A stretch of DNA of 64,000 bases from Oscillatoriaceae cyanobacterium Prado104 (GTDB lineage: Bacteria > Cyanobacteriota > Cyanobacteriia > Cyanobacteriales > Microcoleaceae): the NCBI GenBank assembly GCA_025454405.1, contig JALOON010000049.1:145958-209957 (forward strand). Direction: 5' to 3'. Numbering within the stretch: position 1 is the first letter of the stretch; each line of letters starts with the position of its first letter. The notes below the pieces were generated by a model. That model made no database searches, was not told the origin of the DNA, and was given only the letters and a program-made list of their open reading frames with translations. This document shows positions 44,933 through 53,610 of the stretch, piece by piece. A program made the position numbers and the translations under genes.

Positions 44933-46519
44933 ATGCACAAAATTGATTTTTTTACTCTTTACTCTTCACAAATTATGCTTAGTGCGTTGCTCTGGTTGCC
45001 TGCGTTGGGCGCTGCGATAGTCGGCTTCCTGCCCGGAAATATGAATGCGATGCGCCTGCGCTCGATCGCCTCAGCCTTCGCTGCTGCCGTTTTACTGTTG
45101 AATATTTGGCTGCTGGTTCAATTCGATCCCAGCAGTTCGGGACTGCAATTTCAAGAGTACTTACCTTGGATTCCGCAATTGGGTTTGAGTTACAACTTGG
45201 GAGTTGATGGCTTGTCTTTGCCGCTGCTGGCGCTAACCGGATTGCTGACGCTATTGGTAATTTTCGGGACAGGCGAAGGGGTGGCTCGCCCCAAGCTTTA
45301 CTACTCGATGATTTTGCTGATTAATGCAGGTGTTGCTGGGGCTTTGATGTCTCAAAACTTGCTGCTGTTCGTACTTTTTTACGAGCTAGAATTGATTCCT
45401 TTTTACCTGTTAATTGCGATTTGGGGCGGCAAGAAACGGGAATACGCTGCGATGAAGTTTCTGATCTATACAGCAGTTTCGGGACTGTTAGTATTGGCAG
45501 GATTTTTGGGCGTAGCTTGGTTGAGCGGTTCTTTAAACTTCGATTACAGTGCGATTACTACTAAGGAATTATCCTTTAACACGCAATTGATTCTGTTAAC
45601 AATTGTGCTGATCGGGTTGGGAATTAAAGTTCCGTTAGTGCCGCTGCACACTTGGCTGCCGGATGCCTACGTTGAAGCTTCGCCGGCAACAGCTATTTTG
45701 CTGGGAGGCATTTTGGCGAAGTTGGGAACTTACGGTTTAGTGCGCTTTGGCTTGCAGTTGTTTCCCGAAACTTGGTCGATTGTGGCTCCTGGTTTGGCGA
45801 TTATCGGTACTGTAAGTGTCATGTACGGAGCTTTAAGCGCGATCGCCCAAAAAGATATCAAGCGTATGGTAGCCTACAGTTCGATCGGGCATATGGGCTA
45901 CATCCTCGTTGCCTGCGCGGCGGGCACGAAACTCGCCTTAATCGGCGCTGTCGGACAAATGGTAAGCCACGGTTTGATTTTGGCTTTGCTGTTTTATTTG
46001 GTGGGCATCATCGAAACCAAAGTCGGCACGCGGGATTTGGACGTACTCAACGGTTTGATGAATCCGCTGCGGGGTTTGCCCACGGCGAGTGCGCTGTTAG
46101 TGTTGGGCGGTATGGCAAGCGCCGGCATTCCCGGTTTGGTGGGTTTTATTGCCGAATTTTTAGTATTTCAAGGCAGTTTTGCGGTGTTCCCCATCCCGAC
46201 TTTACTGTGCATTTTAGCCTCCGGTTTAACGGCTGTTTACTTTGTAATTCTGCTCAACAGAACTTGTTTTGGAAAGTTGGACAACAACACAGCTTATTAC
46301 CCAGCAGTTAAACTTGCTGAAAATTTGCCGGCTTTTGTTTTGGCAGGGATCATTTTCTTTTTAGGAGTGCAACCTGTTTGGCTGGTAAGGTGGAGCGAAG
46401 CTACTACAAATGCAATCGTGGCTACTCTGCCACTTGAAATAAATTCCAGAGTTGCGATTGTCGATCGCCCGGAAATATCGAGTACGATCGACATCGATCG
46501 TTCAGGAATTGTGCATTAA
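44933..46519 (+). CDS. ndhD3: NDH-1 subunit NdhD3 of the CO2-uptake complex
   Basis: This antiporter-like membrane subunit of 528 residues (or 514 from the ATG at 44975, MLSALLWLP, which fits homologues) pairs with NdhF3 in NDH-1MS. About 14 membrane helices are visible. Family marks are LGLSYNLGVDGLSLPLLALTGLLT, MSQNLLLFVLFYELELIPFYLLI, GLGIKVPLVPLHTWLPDAYVEASP and IAQKDIKRMVAYSSIGHMG, each quoted in part. The proton-path Glu (FYELELIP) and Lys (IKVPLVPLHTW) are present. It follows the carbonic anhydrase gene and is the third gene of the cluster. A hairpin repeat after it may end or weaken transcription towards the next gene. Confidence 0.93.
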   Translation: MHKIDFFTLYSSQIMLSALLWLPALGAAIVGFLPGNMNAMRLRSIASAFAAAVLLLNIWLLVQFDPSSSGLQFQEYLPWIPQLGLSYNLGVDGLSLPLLALTGLLTLLVIFGTGEGVARPKLYYSMILLINAGVAGALMSQNLLLFVLFYELELIPFYLLIAIWGGKKREYAAMKFLIYTAVSGLLVLAGFLGVAWLSGSLNFDYSAITTKELSFNTQLILLTIVLIGLGIKVPLVPLHTWLPDAYVEASPATAILLGGILAKLGTYGLVRFGLQLFPETWSIVAPGLAIIGTVSVMYGALSAIAQKDIKRMVAYSSIGHMGYILVACAAGTKLALIGAVGQMVSHGLILALLFYLVGIIETKVGTRDLDVLNGLMNPLRGLPTASALLVLGGMASAGIPGLVGFIAEFLVFQGSFAVFPIPTLLCILASGLTAVYFVILLNRTCFGKLDNNTAYYPAVKLAENLPAFVLAGIIFFLGVQPVWLVRWSEATTNAIVATLPLEINSRVAIVDRPEISSTIDIDRSGIVH

Positions 46520-46526
46520 GATTAAA

Positions 46527-46692
46527 GAGACCGGGTTTTTATTGCATCTGTCAACTATAGCGATCGCAAATGATTTGTCAATATCTTGCTCCCGGACCTT
46601 ACTAAGGGTAGGGTTGGGGTGGGGTAAAAAATTTACAAATGATTTATGACTGCTATATAACCAAAGATTTGGGTAAAAAACCCGGTTTCTGA
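46527..46692. repeat. CCGGGTTTTT hairpin repeat, copy 5 (long loop)
   Basis: GAGACCGGGTTTTTATTG at the left faces GTAAAAAACCCGGTTTCTG at the right across about 130 bases. The repeated word AAATGATTT lies inside. It sits between ndhD3 and the phosphatidyltransferase gene and could act as a terminator inside the cluster. Confidence 0.6.
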
Positions 46693-46733
46693 CTGTCAGC
46701 GCGCAAATCTTATCAACAATCAAAACCCTGCCG

Positions 46734-47300
46734 ATGGTGAAATTCATTCCTGGTATTCTGGTTGCCCTGCGCGCCGCGATCGCCCCATTCCTGCTGTACG
46801 ATGCTATTGATGGCGCGATCGGTGTTTGGTTCATCATCGGTTACTTAATTGGTTTTTTCTCAGATATCTTCGACGGGATAATCGCTAGGCGGATCGGTGT
46901 CAGTAATGCCGGATTGCGTCAAGCTGATAGTTGGGCTGATGTGTGCTTTTATACCTGCATATTTGCTAGTGCGTGGTTGGTACATAGAGAGGCGGTAATT
47001 GCCTTTCGATGGCCGCTGTTGGCTGTGGTTTTCATACAATTAGTATGGTGGATTGTTAACTTGGTAAAATACGGCAAACCAGCCAGCTACCACACATACT
47101 CTGCAAAATTTTGGGGCATCACTCTGTTCGTTGCTACTATTGCTCTGTTTGGCTTTAATTATGCTGGAATTACCCTGTGGACAGCCATTATTGCTGGCAT
47201 CATTCATACTCTCGAAGAGATTGCGATGACACTGATATTGCCAGAGTGGCAGCACGATGTTTTAAGTATTTTTCATGCCTTGCAATTGAGCAAAGAATAG
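46734..47300 (+). CDS. CDP-alcohol phosphatidyltransferase family protein
   Basis: This 188-residue integral membrane protein has about six helices. The family signature is DG-x2-AR-x8-G-x3-D-x3-D. Here D44, D47, G48, A51, R52, D65 and D69 are all present (SDIFDGIIARR ... ADSWADV), but the second Gly position is Leu61, with a Gly directly before it. These enzymes swap CMP in a CDP-linked lipid for an alcohol, making phospholipids such as phosphatidylglycerol phosphate or cardiolipin. It is shorter than PgsA and diverges from it, so the substrate is open. The gene lies between ndhD3 and cupA on the same strand, an unexpected place, which hints at a lipid link to the NDH-1 complex (inference). 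Confidence 0.85.
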   Translation: MVKFIPGILVALRAAIAPFLLYDAIDGAIGVWFIIGYLIGFFSDIFDGIIARRIGVSNAGLRQADSWADVCFYTCIFASAWLVHREAVIAFRWPLLAVVFIQLVWWIVNLVKYGKPASYHTYSAKFWGITLFVATIALFGFNYAGITLWTAIIAGIIHTLEEIAMTLILPEWQHDVLSIFHALQLSKE

Positions 47301-47445
47301 AGTTACAATCAAATAATCCCAAGGTATTGCAAACTACGATTGCCTGCAGGATAGTTGAGCTATCCCGCAAGGTGGTTGCCCCTACAAAAACCATATAATC
47401 GCTGATACTGCCGAAACTTTGCAATTAATTTAAGAGGAAATCAAA

Positions 47446-48768
47446 ATGGTACAAACTCCTACGAAACCTGCCACAAAACTGCCTCCTTCCAAACACGAAT
47501 TTGCCGAAGTAATTCACAGACTGGAAGCCGGCGGGGCGATGATTCCAGATACGCCGGAAAACTTGATGCAAATCATCGCGATTTGGAAAGCCTACGCGGT
47601 GCCGATGGATTTCTACTGGCGCGATTTGCTGTATATTGCCGAACGGGTATTTTTAAACCCGCTGCCCTTCTTTAAATACTTCTTGCCCCAGGAGTATTTA
47701 GACTTGCAAAATCACTATTCTGGTGACAATGCAGATTTGCGAGTGTGGCGGGGAACCGGCAGCGCCCACCCCGAACTTTTAGAGTTTATGGAGAAGGGAG
47801 AAACAGGCAAAATTCCCCGGTTGCTGCACCATTTGTGGCACGATCGAATCAACATGGAATTTGCTGAAGAGTGCATGAGGGCGATGCTGTGGCACCGAGG
47901 AATGTACGTGCCCATCAATCAATTTGACCCCTATCTCGACAGCGACGAATACAAAGCCAATGCCGATCGAGCAATTAAAGCTTACTTCAAAAAAGATCCG
48001 TTCATGCTAGCTTTGCACAAAGCATTTCCGGAGTTGTTTTTAGAACAATGCCGCCAGATGTCCTATTACAGCAATCTCGGTTTGTTCTGGGAAGTAATGG
48101 CACCGGTGTTTTTTGAAGTTTCCGACTTGTACGACGAAGGGAAAGTAAAAACAGTCCCCGACGCGATGAATTTCCTCGTCAACGGCATATTTGCCATTGC
48201 CGGTCGTCCAATTTACCACCACGTTCTAATTGATGGCGAAACCTACGAAATCATCCCGAAATCTAAAGGATTTACCTGGCTGTACGAGGCAGCGCTGCCC
48301 TATGTAGAAGCCGTATTTTACCGCACTTCGCCGTTCCGGGGAACCAAATCTTACAACGCGCAAGCCAAGGAAGTTCCTGACGATCAAAAAGACTTCCACT
48401 ACGGTGTTTTGTATGCTGACAAATTCCCCGTCGGGACAGCAGGAATTCCGCCGACATTGCTAGCCCAAGATATGCTGCATTTCCTGCCGCCTTACTTGAT
48501 GGATTACTACAAACAGCGCTGCCGAGGCGAAGATGACGTGCTCAATCAAATTGGGGTGACATTCCAGCGATCGATGTATTGCGTTACTTCAGCGGTAATT
48601 CAAGCATTGCGGACTGCGCTTTTGTATCCTTTAGATGACCCAAATCCGAAACATTTGAAGGCAAATCGGGCGTTTTTTGAATCTCAGATCGATCGCTTCT
48701 GTCGCCCGGAATACGGCATGAAATATGCGGCGAGATTGAGAAACATTCAGACTCCGGCTTACAAGTAA
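47446..48768 (+). CDS. cupA: CO2 hydration protein CupA (ChpY)
   Basis: This soluble protein of 440 residues is the CO2-hydrating subunit that docks on NdhF3/NdhD3 in the inducible, high-affinity NDH-1MS complex. It shows the ChpY family sequence throughout, for example MDFYWRDLLYIAERVFLNPLP (in part) and AMLWHRGMYVPINQFD. It has a His-rich HHLWHDR stretch at 128-134, which fits the zinc-binding His/Arg pair known for CupA (probably H129 and R134). The length favours CupA over the shorter CupB. The ATG has AAGAGGAA 7 bases upstream. No cupS (fasciclin-like) gene follows, although it does in several other cyanobacteria. CupA and the antiporter subunits are inferred to be co-regulated by low CO2. 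Confidence 0.93.
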   Translation: MVQTPTKPATKLPPSKHEFAEVIHRLEAGGAMIPDTPENLMQIIAIWKAYAVPMDFYWRDLLYIAERVFLNPLPFFKYFLPQEYLDLQNHYSGDNADLRVWRGTGSAHPELLEFMEKGETGKIPRLLHHLWHDRINMEFAEECMRAMLWHRGMYVPINQFDPYLDSDEYKANADRAIKAYFKKDPFMLALHKAFPELFLEQCRQMSYYSNLGLFWEVMAPVFFEVSDLYDEGKVKTVPDAMNFLVNGIFAIAGRPIYHHVLIDGETYEIIPKSKGFTWLYEAALPYVEAVFYRTSPFRGTKSYNAQAKEVPDDQKDFHYGVLYADKFPVGTAGIPPTLLAQDMLHFLPPYLMDYYKQRCRGEDDVLNQIGVTFQRSMYCVTSAVIQALRTALLYPLDDPNPKHLKANRAFFESQIDRFCRPEYGMKYAARLRNIQTPAYK

Positions 48769-48813
48769 AAAATGTTTGCCTGTTAGTGTTCGTTAGTTAG
48801 TTCGATAGATAGT

Positions 48814-49048
48814 CTGCCAGGGGTTTAAACCCGTGGCGGACTGCGAAAAACACCCACAATCTCTCGCTTGCAAAAGCCTTTACCATCATCCAAAAGTCCG
48901 CCGGGGAATCAATTCCCCGTCTCACAGCCAAAGTCGGTTGAAAACCGACTGCCAAACCTACATTAAATTATTGCGAATCCCAGTCCTCTTCCAGAGGACT
49001 TTCGCTATGAGACAGGGGTTTGCAACCCCTGGCGGACTCTGCAACACA
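48814..49048. repeat. Cluster of palindromic intergenic repeats
   Basis: CCAGGGGTTTAAACCCGTGG, CCGGGGAATCAATTCCCCG, AGTCGGTTGAAAACCGACT, GTCCTCTTCCAGAGGAC and CAGGGGTTTGCAACCCCTGG follow one another. They fill most of the gap 48769-49138. Similar words occur at 34533-34650. It may be a repeated structured element. Confidence 0.75.
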
Positions 49049-49138
49049 CCCACAACTTCCCGCATATAATAGTTTGTGCGATCGCGCTATAATTTAAATG
49101 CGATCGAATTGGATAAAAATTGCATATAAAAATTGCAT

Positions 49139-49345
49139 ATGAATAGCGAAGAACTAGCCAAATATATCGAAGCAACCGACGGAATTTCTAAACCTTGGTT
49201 GTTGGTACAACTGCGACTCAAAAAACTGCAAGAAAGGCGATCGGAAATTTCTACTGAAGAATATGTCAAAGAACTTACCGACATTCACCAAGATGCAATG
49301 AACCTCGGTGAATGGTGGCTGGGAATAGAAGATGAAGTATTTTAA
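49139..49345 (+). CDS. Small conserved hypothetical protein
   Basis: This helical, soluble protein of 68 residues starts at the ATG at 49139 (MNSEELAKYIEATDG). It has no membrane segment and no Cys. KPWLLVQLRLKKLQERRSEISTEEY (in part) looks like an amphipathic helix pair. I do not recognise the family or function. It is preceded by palindromic repeats and followed by 600 bases without a gene. Coding is supported by an unbroken frame with protein-like composition and by the absence of a better frame on either strand. Confidence 0.6.
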   Translation: MNSEELAKYIEATDGISKPWLLVQLRLKKLQERRSEISTEEYVKELTDIHQDAMNLGEWWLGIEDEVF

Positions 49346-49438
49346 CCGCCACAAACTACCTGGAAATTATCTGCATTAACCTGCGTTAATCTGCTTTAAT
49401 CTGCGGTTATAATATCGATCGAACTTGCGCGCTGACAC

Positions 49439-49676
49439 CCAGAAACCGGATGTTTTACCAAGATAATTTGGGAAAATCAACAGTATTCTAAAAACCAGGT
49501 TTCTTGAGTTGCTAATCAAATCGATGGGCAGGGCGGGTTTACTAAATCTCGGCTTGGTATCAGATACTTTGCCGAACCAGCCCCTACCATATTGTTAATT
49601 TATGTTAATTTTATCTTGTTAATTTACCAAACACGATAGCAACTTAATAGTTATATCGAAATGTCCGATTCATAGG
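49439..49676. repeat. 238-bp dispersed repeat, copy B (inverted)
   Basis: This is the reverse-complement copy of 34708-34945, of the same length. It includes a degenerate hairpin of the CCGGGTTTTTT family at its left end (49439-49506). It fills much of the non-coding gap 49346-49952; nothing else was recognised there. Confidence 0.85.
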
Positions 49677-49952
49677 GCGAGCGCGCAACTGATGCCAAAT
49701 ATGCAGCGGGCGATCGATCGTTTGTCGGTTTCGCAAGTGCTTTTATTTTTCCTTTGGCTATAAATTGCTACCTAAGTTTTGTAGGTAGCCGAAAAAGTAC
49801 AAATATTAGCTCTAACTTTGCTAGAATTAAGCAGAGGCTATCTTTGCAGGAAATTATAATGTCGTCAATCGAAACTGCCAAATATCGCGTACAATCTATA
49901 TGTATTTGATATCCCACAAACTTACCACCGATCGAAAACATCGCACTTAACA

Positions 49953-50762
49953 ATGTTCCGACTATCGCAAAACCAACTCAAAATCCTCGAAGAATGCCCT
50001 CGCAAATTCCAACACGGCTATCTAGAACTCCTCGCCTCCACCACATCCCCAGAACAACAAGAAAAACTCACCTGGGGCAGCCAATTTCACCTGTTGATGC
50101 AGCAGCGAGAGCTCGGACTTCCCATCGAAGCCATCACCCAACAAGATCCAGAAATCGGACGCTGCGTTGCAGCCTTGATCGACACCGCATCCGAACTTTT
50201 TATCACCGATTCACAAACCAAAAATATAATTTTTCGCCAAGCAGAACACCCCCGGACATTAATTTTTAAAGATTATCTATTTACTGTTATCTACGACTTA
50301 TTAATTGCCGAACCAAACACCGCCCAAATTATCGACTGGAAAACCTATCCCCGCCCTCAAAAAGCAGAACGCATCCGCGAAAACTGGCAAACTCGCCTCT
50401 ATTTATATATCTTGGTAGAAACCAGCGACTATTGTCCAGAACAAATTTCCATGACGTTCTGGTTCGTGCAATTGAGAGGAGAAGCAGCGCCGCAAAAAAT
50501 TACATTTACTTACGATCGCACCCAGCACGATCGTACCAGACAAGATTTAACTCAAATATTGCACAAACTTACCCAATGGCGGCAACAATATGGCGATCGA
50601 GGCGAATTATTTCCCCAAGTAGATATTACTGCCCATCAGTGTGATTCCTGTCAATTCGCCACTCGCTGCAACCGCATCTCATCTACCCAAAAAGATCGGG
50701 TTTTAGAAACTCCCACAAACTGGCTGTCAAATCTTGCTATAATCGAGGAAATATCTATTTAA
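49953..50762 (+). CDS. PD-(D/E)XK nuclease with Cas4/AddB-like Fe-S cysteines
   Basis: This 269-residue protein is of the RecB/Cas4-type nuclease family. The N-terminus (LSQNQLKILEECPRKFQ) has C15 in the position of the first Fe-S cysteine. H46 (SQFHLLMQ), D115 (VIYDLLI) and D128-W-K130 (IIDWKT) form the nuclease site, and QTRLYLYIL is the usual motif IV helix. C230, C233 and C239 (QCDSCQFATRC) complete a C...CxxCx5C set expected to hold a 4Fe-4S cluster. It starts at an ATG. recJ begins 166 bases after its stop, in the same direction, and no CRISPR genes are near. It is therefore probably a DNA-repair exonuclease and not an adaptation Cas4 (inference). Confidence 0.87.
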   Translation: MFRLSQNQLKILEECPRKFQHGYLELLASTTSPEQQEKLTWGSQFHLLMQQRELGLPIEAITQQDPEIGRCVAALIDTASELFITDSQTKNIIFRQAEHPRTLIFKDYLFTVIYDLLIAEPNTAQIIDWKTYPRPQKAERIRENWQTRLYLYILVETSDYCPEQISMTFWFVQLRGEAAPQKITFTYDRTQHDRTRQDLTQILHKLTQWRQQYGDRGELFPQVDITAHQCDSCQFATRCNRISSTQKDRVLETPTNWLSNLAIIEEISI

Positions 50763-50767
50763 ATAGT

Positions 50768-50790
50768 TGAGAGTTGAGAGTTGAGAGTTG
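50768..50790. repeat. Heptamer tandem repeat (AGTTGAG)x3
   Basis: Three heptamers and a variant follow the nuclease stop. Further T/C-rich words and AATCTAAAATC repeats run up to recJ. Confidence 0.75.
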
Positions 50791-50928
50791 ACAGTCGATC
50801 GCATAGATATTCTTTCTGTTTTCAAGGATGACTAAAGCTTTTCAATCTCTTCCTTCTTCCCTCTTCCTCCTGTCTCCTGCCTCCTGCCTCCTTCTTCCTT
50901 AATCTAAAATCTAAAATCCAAACATAGA

Positions 50929-53568
50929 ATGCTAGAACCACTTCAAAACTGGCAAACTCCACCCTTAACTCAGCCCCCCGATTGGCTGCTCCAAGCTGTC
51001 AGAAATTACGCGCCGCAATTCCCCGGAAACTATGTCGCCAAACTCCTCTGGCAAAGAGGAATTCAAAACCCCGAACAAATACCCGGATACTTAAATCCCC
51101 AACTCTACAAACCAGCAAGTCCTTGGGAATTCGGGCAAGAAATGAAACAGGCAACAGACAGAATCCAGCAAGCGCGAAACAGCAGCGAAAAACTTGCAAT
51201 TTGGGGAGACTTCGACGCCGACGGCATCACTTCAACCTCCGTACTTTGGGACGGCTTGGGCGAATTTTTTCCTCAAAACGATCGACTGATTTATTACATT
51301 CCTAACCGCTTAACCGAATCTCACGGATTGAACATTTCGGGAATAGACAACTTAGCAAAAGCGGGCGTCACCTTAATTATTACCTGCGATACCGGCAGTA
51401 CCAACATCACCGAAATTGAATATGCCACCAGTTTGGGCATAGATACAATTATTACCGACCACCATACATTACCGGACGATCGCCCGCCAACTACAGCCAT
51501 TATCAATCCCCGCTACTTTCCGCCAAACCACCAACTATTTCACTTGTCAGGAGTAGCCGTAGCCTACAAATTAATTGAAGCCTTATATCAAACCTTACCC
51601 GATATTCCCCAGCGATCGCTAACAGACTTATTAGAATTAGTAACGATCGGCTTAATTGCCGATTTAGTCCAACTCTCGGGAGACTGCCGCTACTTAGCAC
51701 AACTCGGTATCGAACAACTGCAAAAACAAATCGCCAATCCCACCCGTCCGGGAGTTGCAAAATTGCTAGAATTGTGCAGGAGAACGGGCGATCGACCGAC
51801 AGATATCTCCTTCGGAATCGGTCCCAGAATCAACGCCGTCAGCCGCATTCAAGGCGATGCTAGCTTCTGTGTCGAACTCCTCACCAGTCGCGACAAAAAA
51901 CGCTGCGAAGAACTAGCAAATTTAACCGAAATTGCCAACACCAGGCGCAAATCTTTACAAAAAGATGTTGCCAAAGATGTCGCTCACAAATTAGCCAAAC
52001 TCGACCTCTCAACTACCAGCGTTATCGTCCTCAGCGACCCCCAATGGCCTCTCGGAGTATTGGGATTAGTAGCCGGACAAATCGCCCAACAATACGGCCG
52101 CCCTGTAATTTTACTTTGTACCGAAGGAACCGAAGAAATCGACGAAAGTCTTGCAGAAACACAATCGATCGAGCCGGTTTATTCAGATTCACCAACTATT
52201 TCTCAACCTGCAATTACTAACCTAAAATTTCAATTGGAAAGTTTTGCAGAAACACAATCTATCTCACCTTTCCCCCCCGATTCACCAACCCTAAAACAAT
52301 CGAAAATCCAAAATCCAAAATCCAAAATCGCCCGCGGTTCTGCCCGATCTGCAAATCAAATTGACCTGTACCAATTAGTTAAAGACCAAGCGCATTTATT
52401 GCACAGATTCGGCGGTCATCCCTTCGCAGCAGGGTTGAGCATTCCTGTGGAAAACATTCCATTATTTACCGAGGCCGTAAACCAGCAACTGCGACAGCAA
52501 TACAGCCCGGAAAATTTAACAGCCGTTCCCGTGCAAGCAGACCTCACAGTTACCGTGTCCGAACTAGGTCAAAACTTATTTCAAGAACTCAAATTAATCG
52601 AACCCTGCGGCATGGGCAACCCCGCACCAAAATTGTTAATCGAAAACTGCTGGTTTGACAATGTGTGGAATAAGAACATCAAAGATTTAAAAGGCAAAGA
52701 AGTCAAGTACATCAAAACTACTTTTAAAATTTGGGATGGATCGAGCAACACGGGATTTCCCGGAATTTGGTGGGAACACTATCGAGACGAAATTCCTCAA
52801 GGTCGGTGCGATGCGGTAGTAGAACTCGACTTTAATAGCTACGAATCGCGTTATGAAGTGCGGTTGATAGCAGTTCGATCGCGCGCGGGAGAAAGCTTGA
52901 TGGAACTGCCGCAACAAATAAATTGGATCGCCGACTTTCGCAATAGAAATAACAGTAAAGAGTTGCTAGCAGCTAGCAGCAATCCTCAAATTTCCCAGCA
53001 GTCTGAAAATCAGATTTACCATTCACAAATAGGCGATCTCGAAAACTCGATCGTCCTCAAAGAATGTCCGGCAAGTTGGGACGAAATGCGGGTTTGGTTT
53101 CGGCAAGCACAACAAAAACAACAAAAACTCGCTCTCGCCTATACATTACCCCCGCCCGTACCGCCGCAACAAATCTGGCAGCAGTTAATCGGTATTGCCA
53201 AATATCTCAGCCGTACCAACAAGCCCGTCACCAGACAGCAACTGGCCCAAAAACTCGGAATCGGCGACATTTCCCTCCGACTCGGATTTGCCACTCTAAA
53301 ACATCTCGGTTTCCAAGTCAATTACCGCGATCGTGCTTTCCACATTACCAAACAAGCTGAAACCGCAGATCGGGGCGATCGATTCCTCAAACCTTTATCG
53401 CACAATTCATCCAGCCAACTCACCCGTTCTGCCGAACAATTCCTAGCAGCAGTCTCAGAAGAACAATTCCGGCGCAAATACTTCTGTGAAGTACCTCTCT
53501 CGACCATTCAATCCATCGCGCTAGAGACGGTTCTGCAAGAAATAGACTCCGCAGAAACTCCCTTCTAA
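50929..53568 (+). CDS. recJ: Single-strand-specific exonuclease RecJ, with insert
   Basis: This 879-residue 5'-3' exonuclease acts in recombination and repair. The DHH domain has GDFDADG (D94-D98), ITCDTGS, TDHHTLPDD (D177-H178-H179) and GLIADLVQL. DHHA1 has GLVAGQIAQQYGRPV and later KDQAHLLHRFGGHPFAAGLS. About 66 residues (401-466) separate LLCTEG from ARGSARS, where homologues have only a few. This insert contains two imperfect AETQSI...DSPT units and a heptamer repeat (AAAATCC, 52303-52329) read as KIQNPKSKI. The C-terminal part holds the OB-like and winged-helix-like regions found in long cyanobacterial RecJ. The ATG at 50929 directly follows repeat DNA. Confidence 0.93.
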   Translation: MLEPLQNWQTPPLTQPPDWLLQAVRNYAPQFPGNYVAKLLWQRGIQNPEQIPGYLNPQLYKPASPWEFGQEMKQATDRIQQARNSSEKLAIWGDFDADGITSTSVLWDGLGEFFPQNDRLIYYIPNRLTESHGLNISGIDNLAKAGVTLIITCDTGSTNITEIEYATSLGIDTIITDHHTLPDDRPPTTAIINPRYFPPNHQLFHLSGVAVAYKLIEALYQTLPDIPQRSLTDLLELVTIGLIADLVQLSGDCRYLAQLGIEQLQKQIANPTRPGVAKLLELCRRTGDRPTDISFGIGPRINAVSRIQGDASFCVELLTSRDKKRCEELANLTEIANTRRKSLQKDVAKDVAHKLAKLDLSTTSVIVLSDPQWPLGVLGLVAGQIAQQYGRPVILLCTEGTEEIDESLAETQSIEPVYSDSPTISQPAITNLKFQLESFAETQSISPFPPDSPTLKQSKIQNPKSKIARGSARSANQIDLYQLVKDQAHLLHRFGGHPFAAGLSIPVENIPLFTEAVNQQLRQQYSPENLTAVPVQADLTVTVSELGQNLFQELKLIEPCGMGNPAPKLLIENCWFDNVWNKNIKDLKGKEVKYIKTTFKIWDGSSNTGFPGIWWEHYRDEIPQGRCDAVVELDFNSYESRYEVRLIAVRSRAGESLMELPQQINWIADFRNRNNSKELLAASSNPQISQQSENQIYHSQIGDLENSIVLKECPASWDEMRVWFRQAQQKQQKLALAYTLPPPVPPQQIWQQLIGIAKYLSRTNKPVTRQQLAQKLGIGDISLRLGFATLKHLGFQVNYRDRAFHITKQAETADRGDRFLKPLSHNSSSQLTRSAEQFLAAVSEEQFRRKYFCEVPLSTIQSIALETVLQEIDSAETPF

Positions 53569-53586
53569 TCTCGATCTACTCCCCAT

Positions 53587-53608
53587 CGCGATCGATCGCG
53601 GGTTTTTT
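53587..53608 (+). terminator. Possible intrinsic terminator of recJ
   Basis: CGCGATCGATCGCG forms a short stem with a 4-base loop and is followed by GGTTTTTT. It lies 18 bases after the recJ stop. Confidence 0.5.
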
Positions 53609-53610
53609 AA

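Noticed and set aside
49953..50762. Cas4 of a CRISPR adaptation module
   Set aside because: Motifs fit the Cas4/AddB family, but no cas1, cas2 or array is in the window; recJ is the only functional neighbour.
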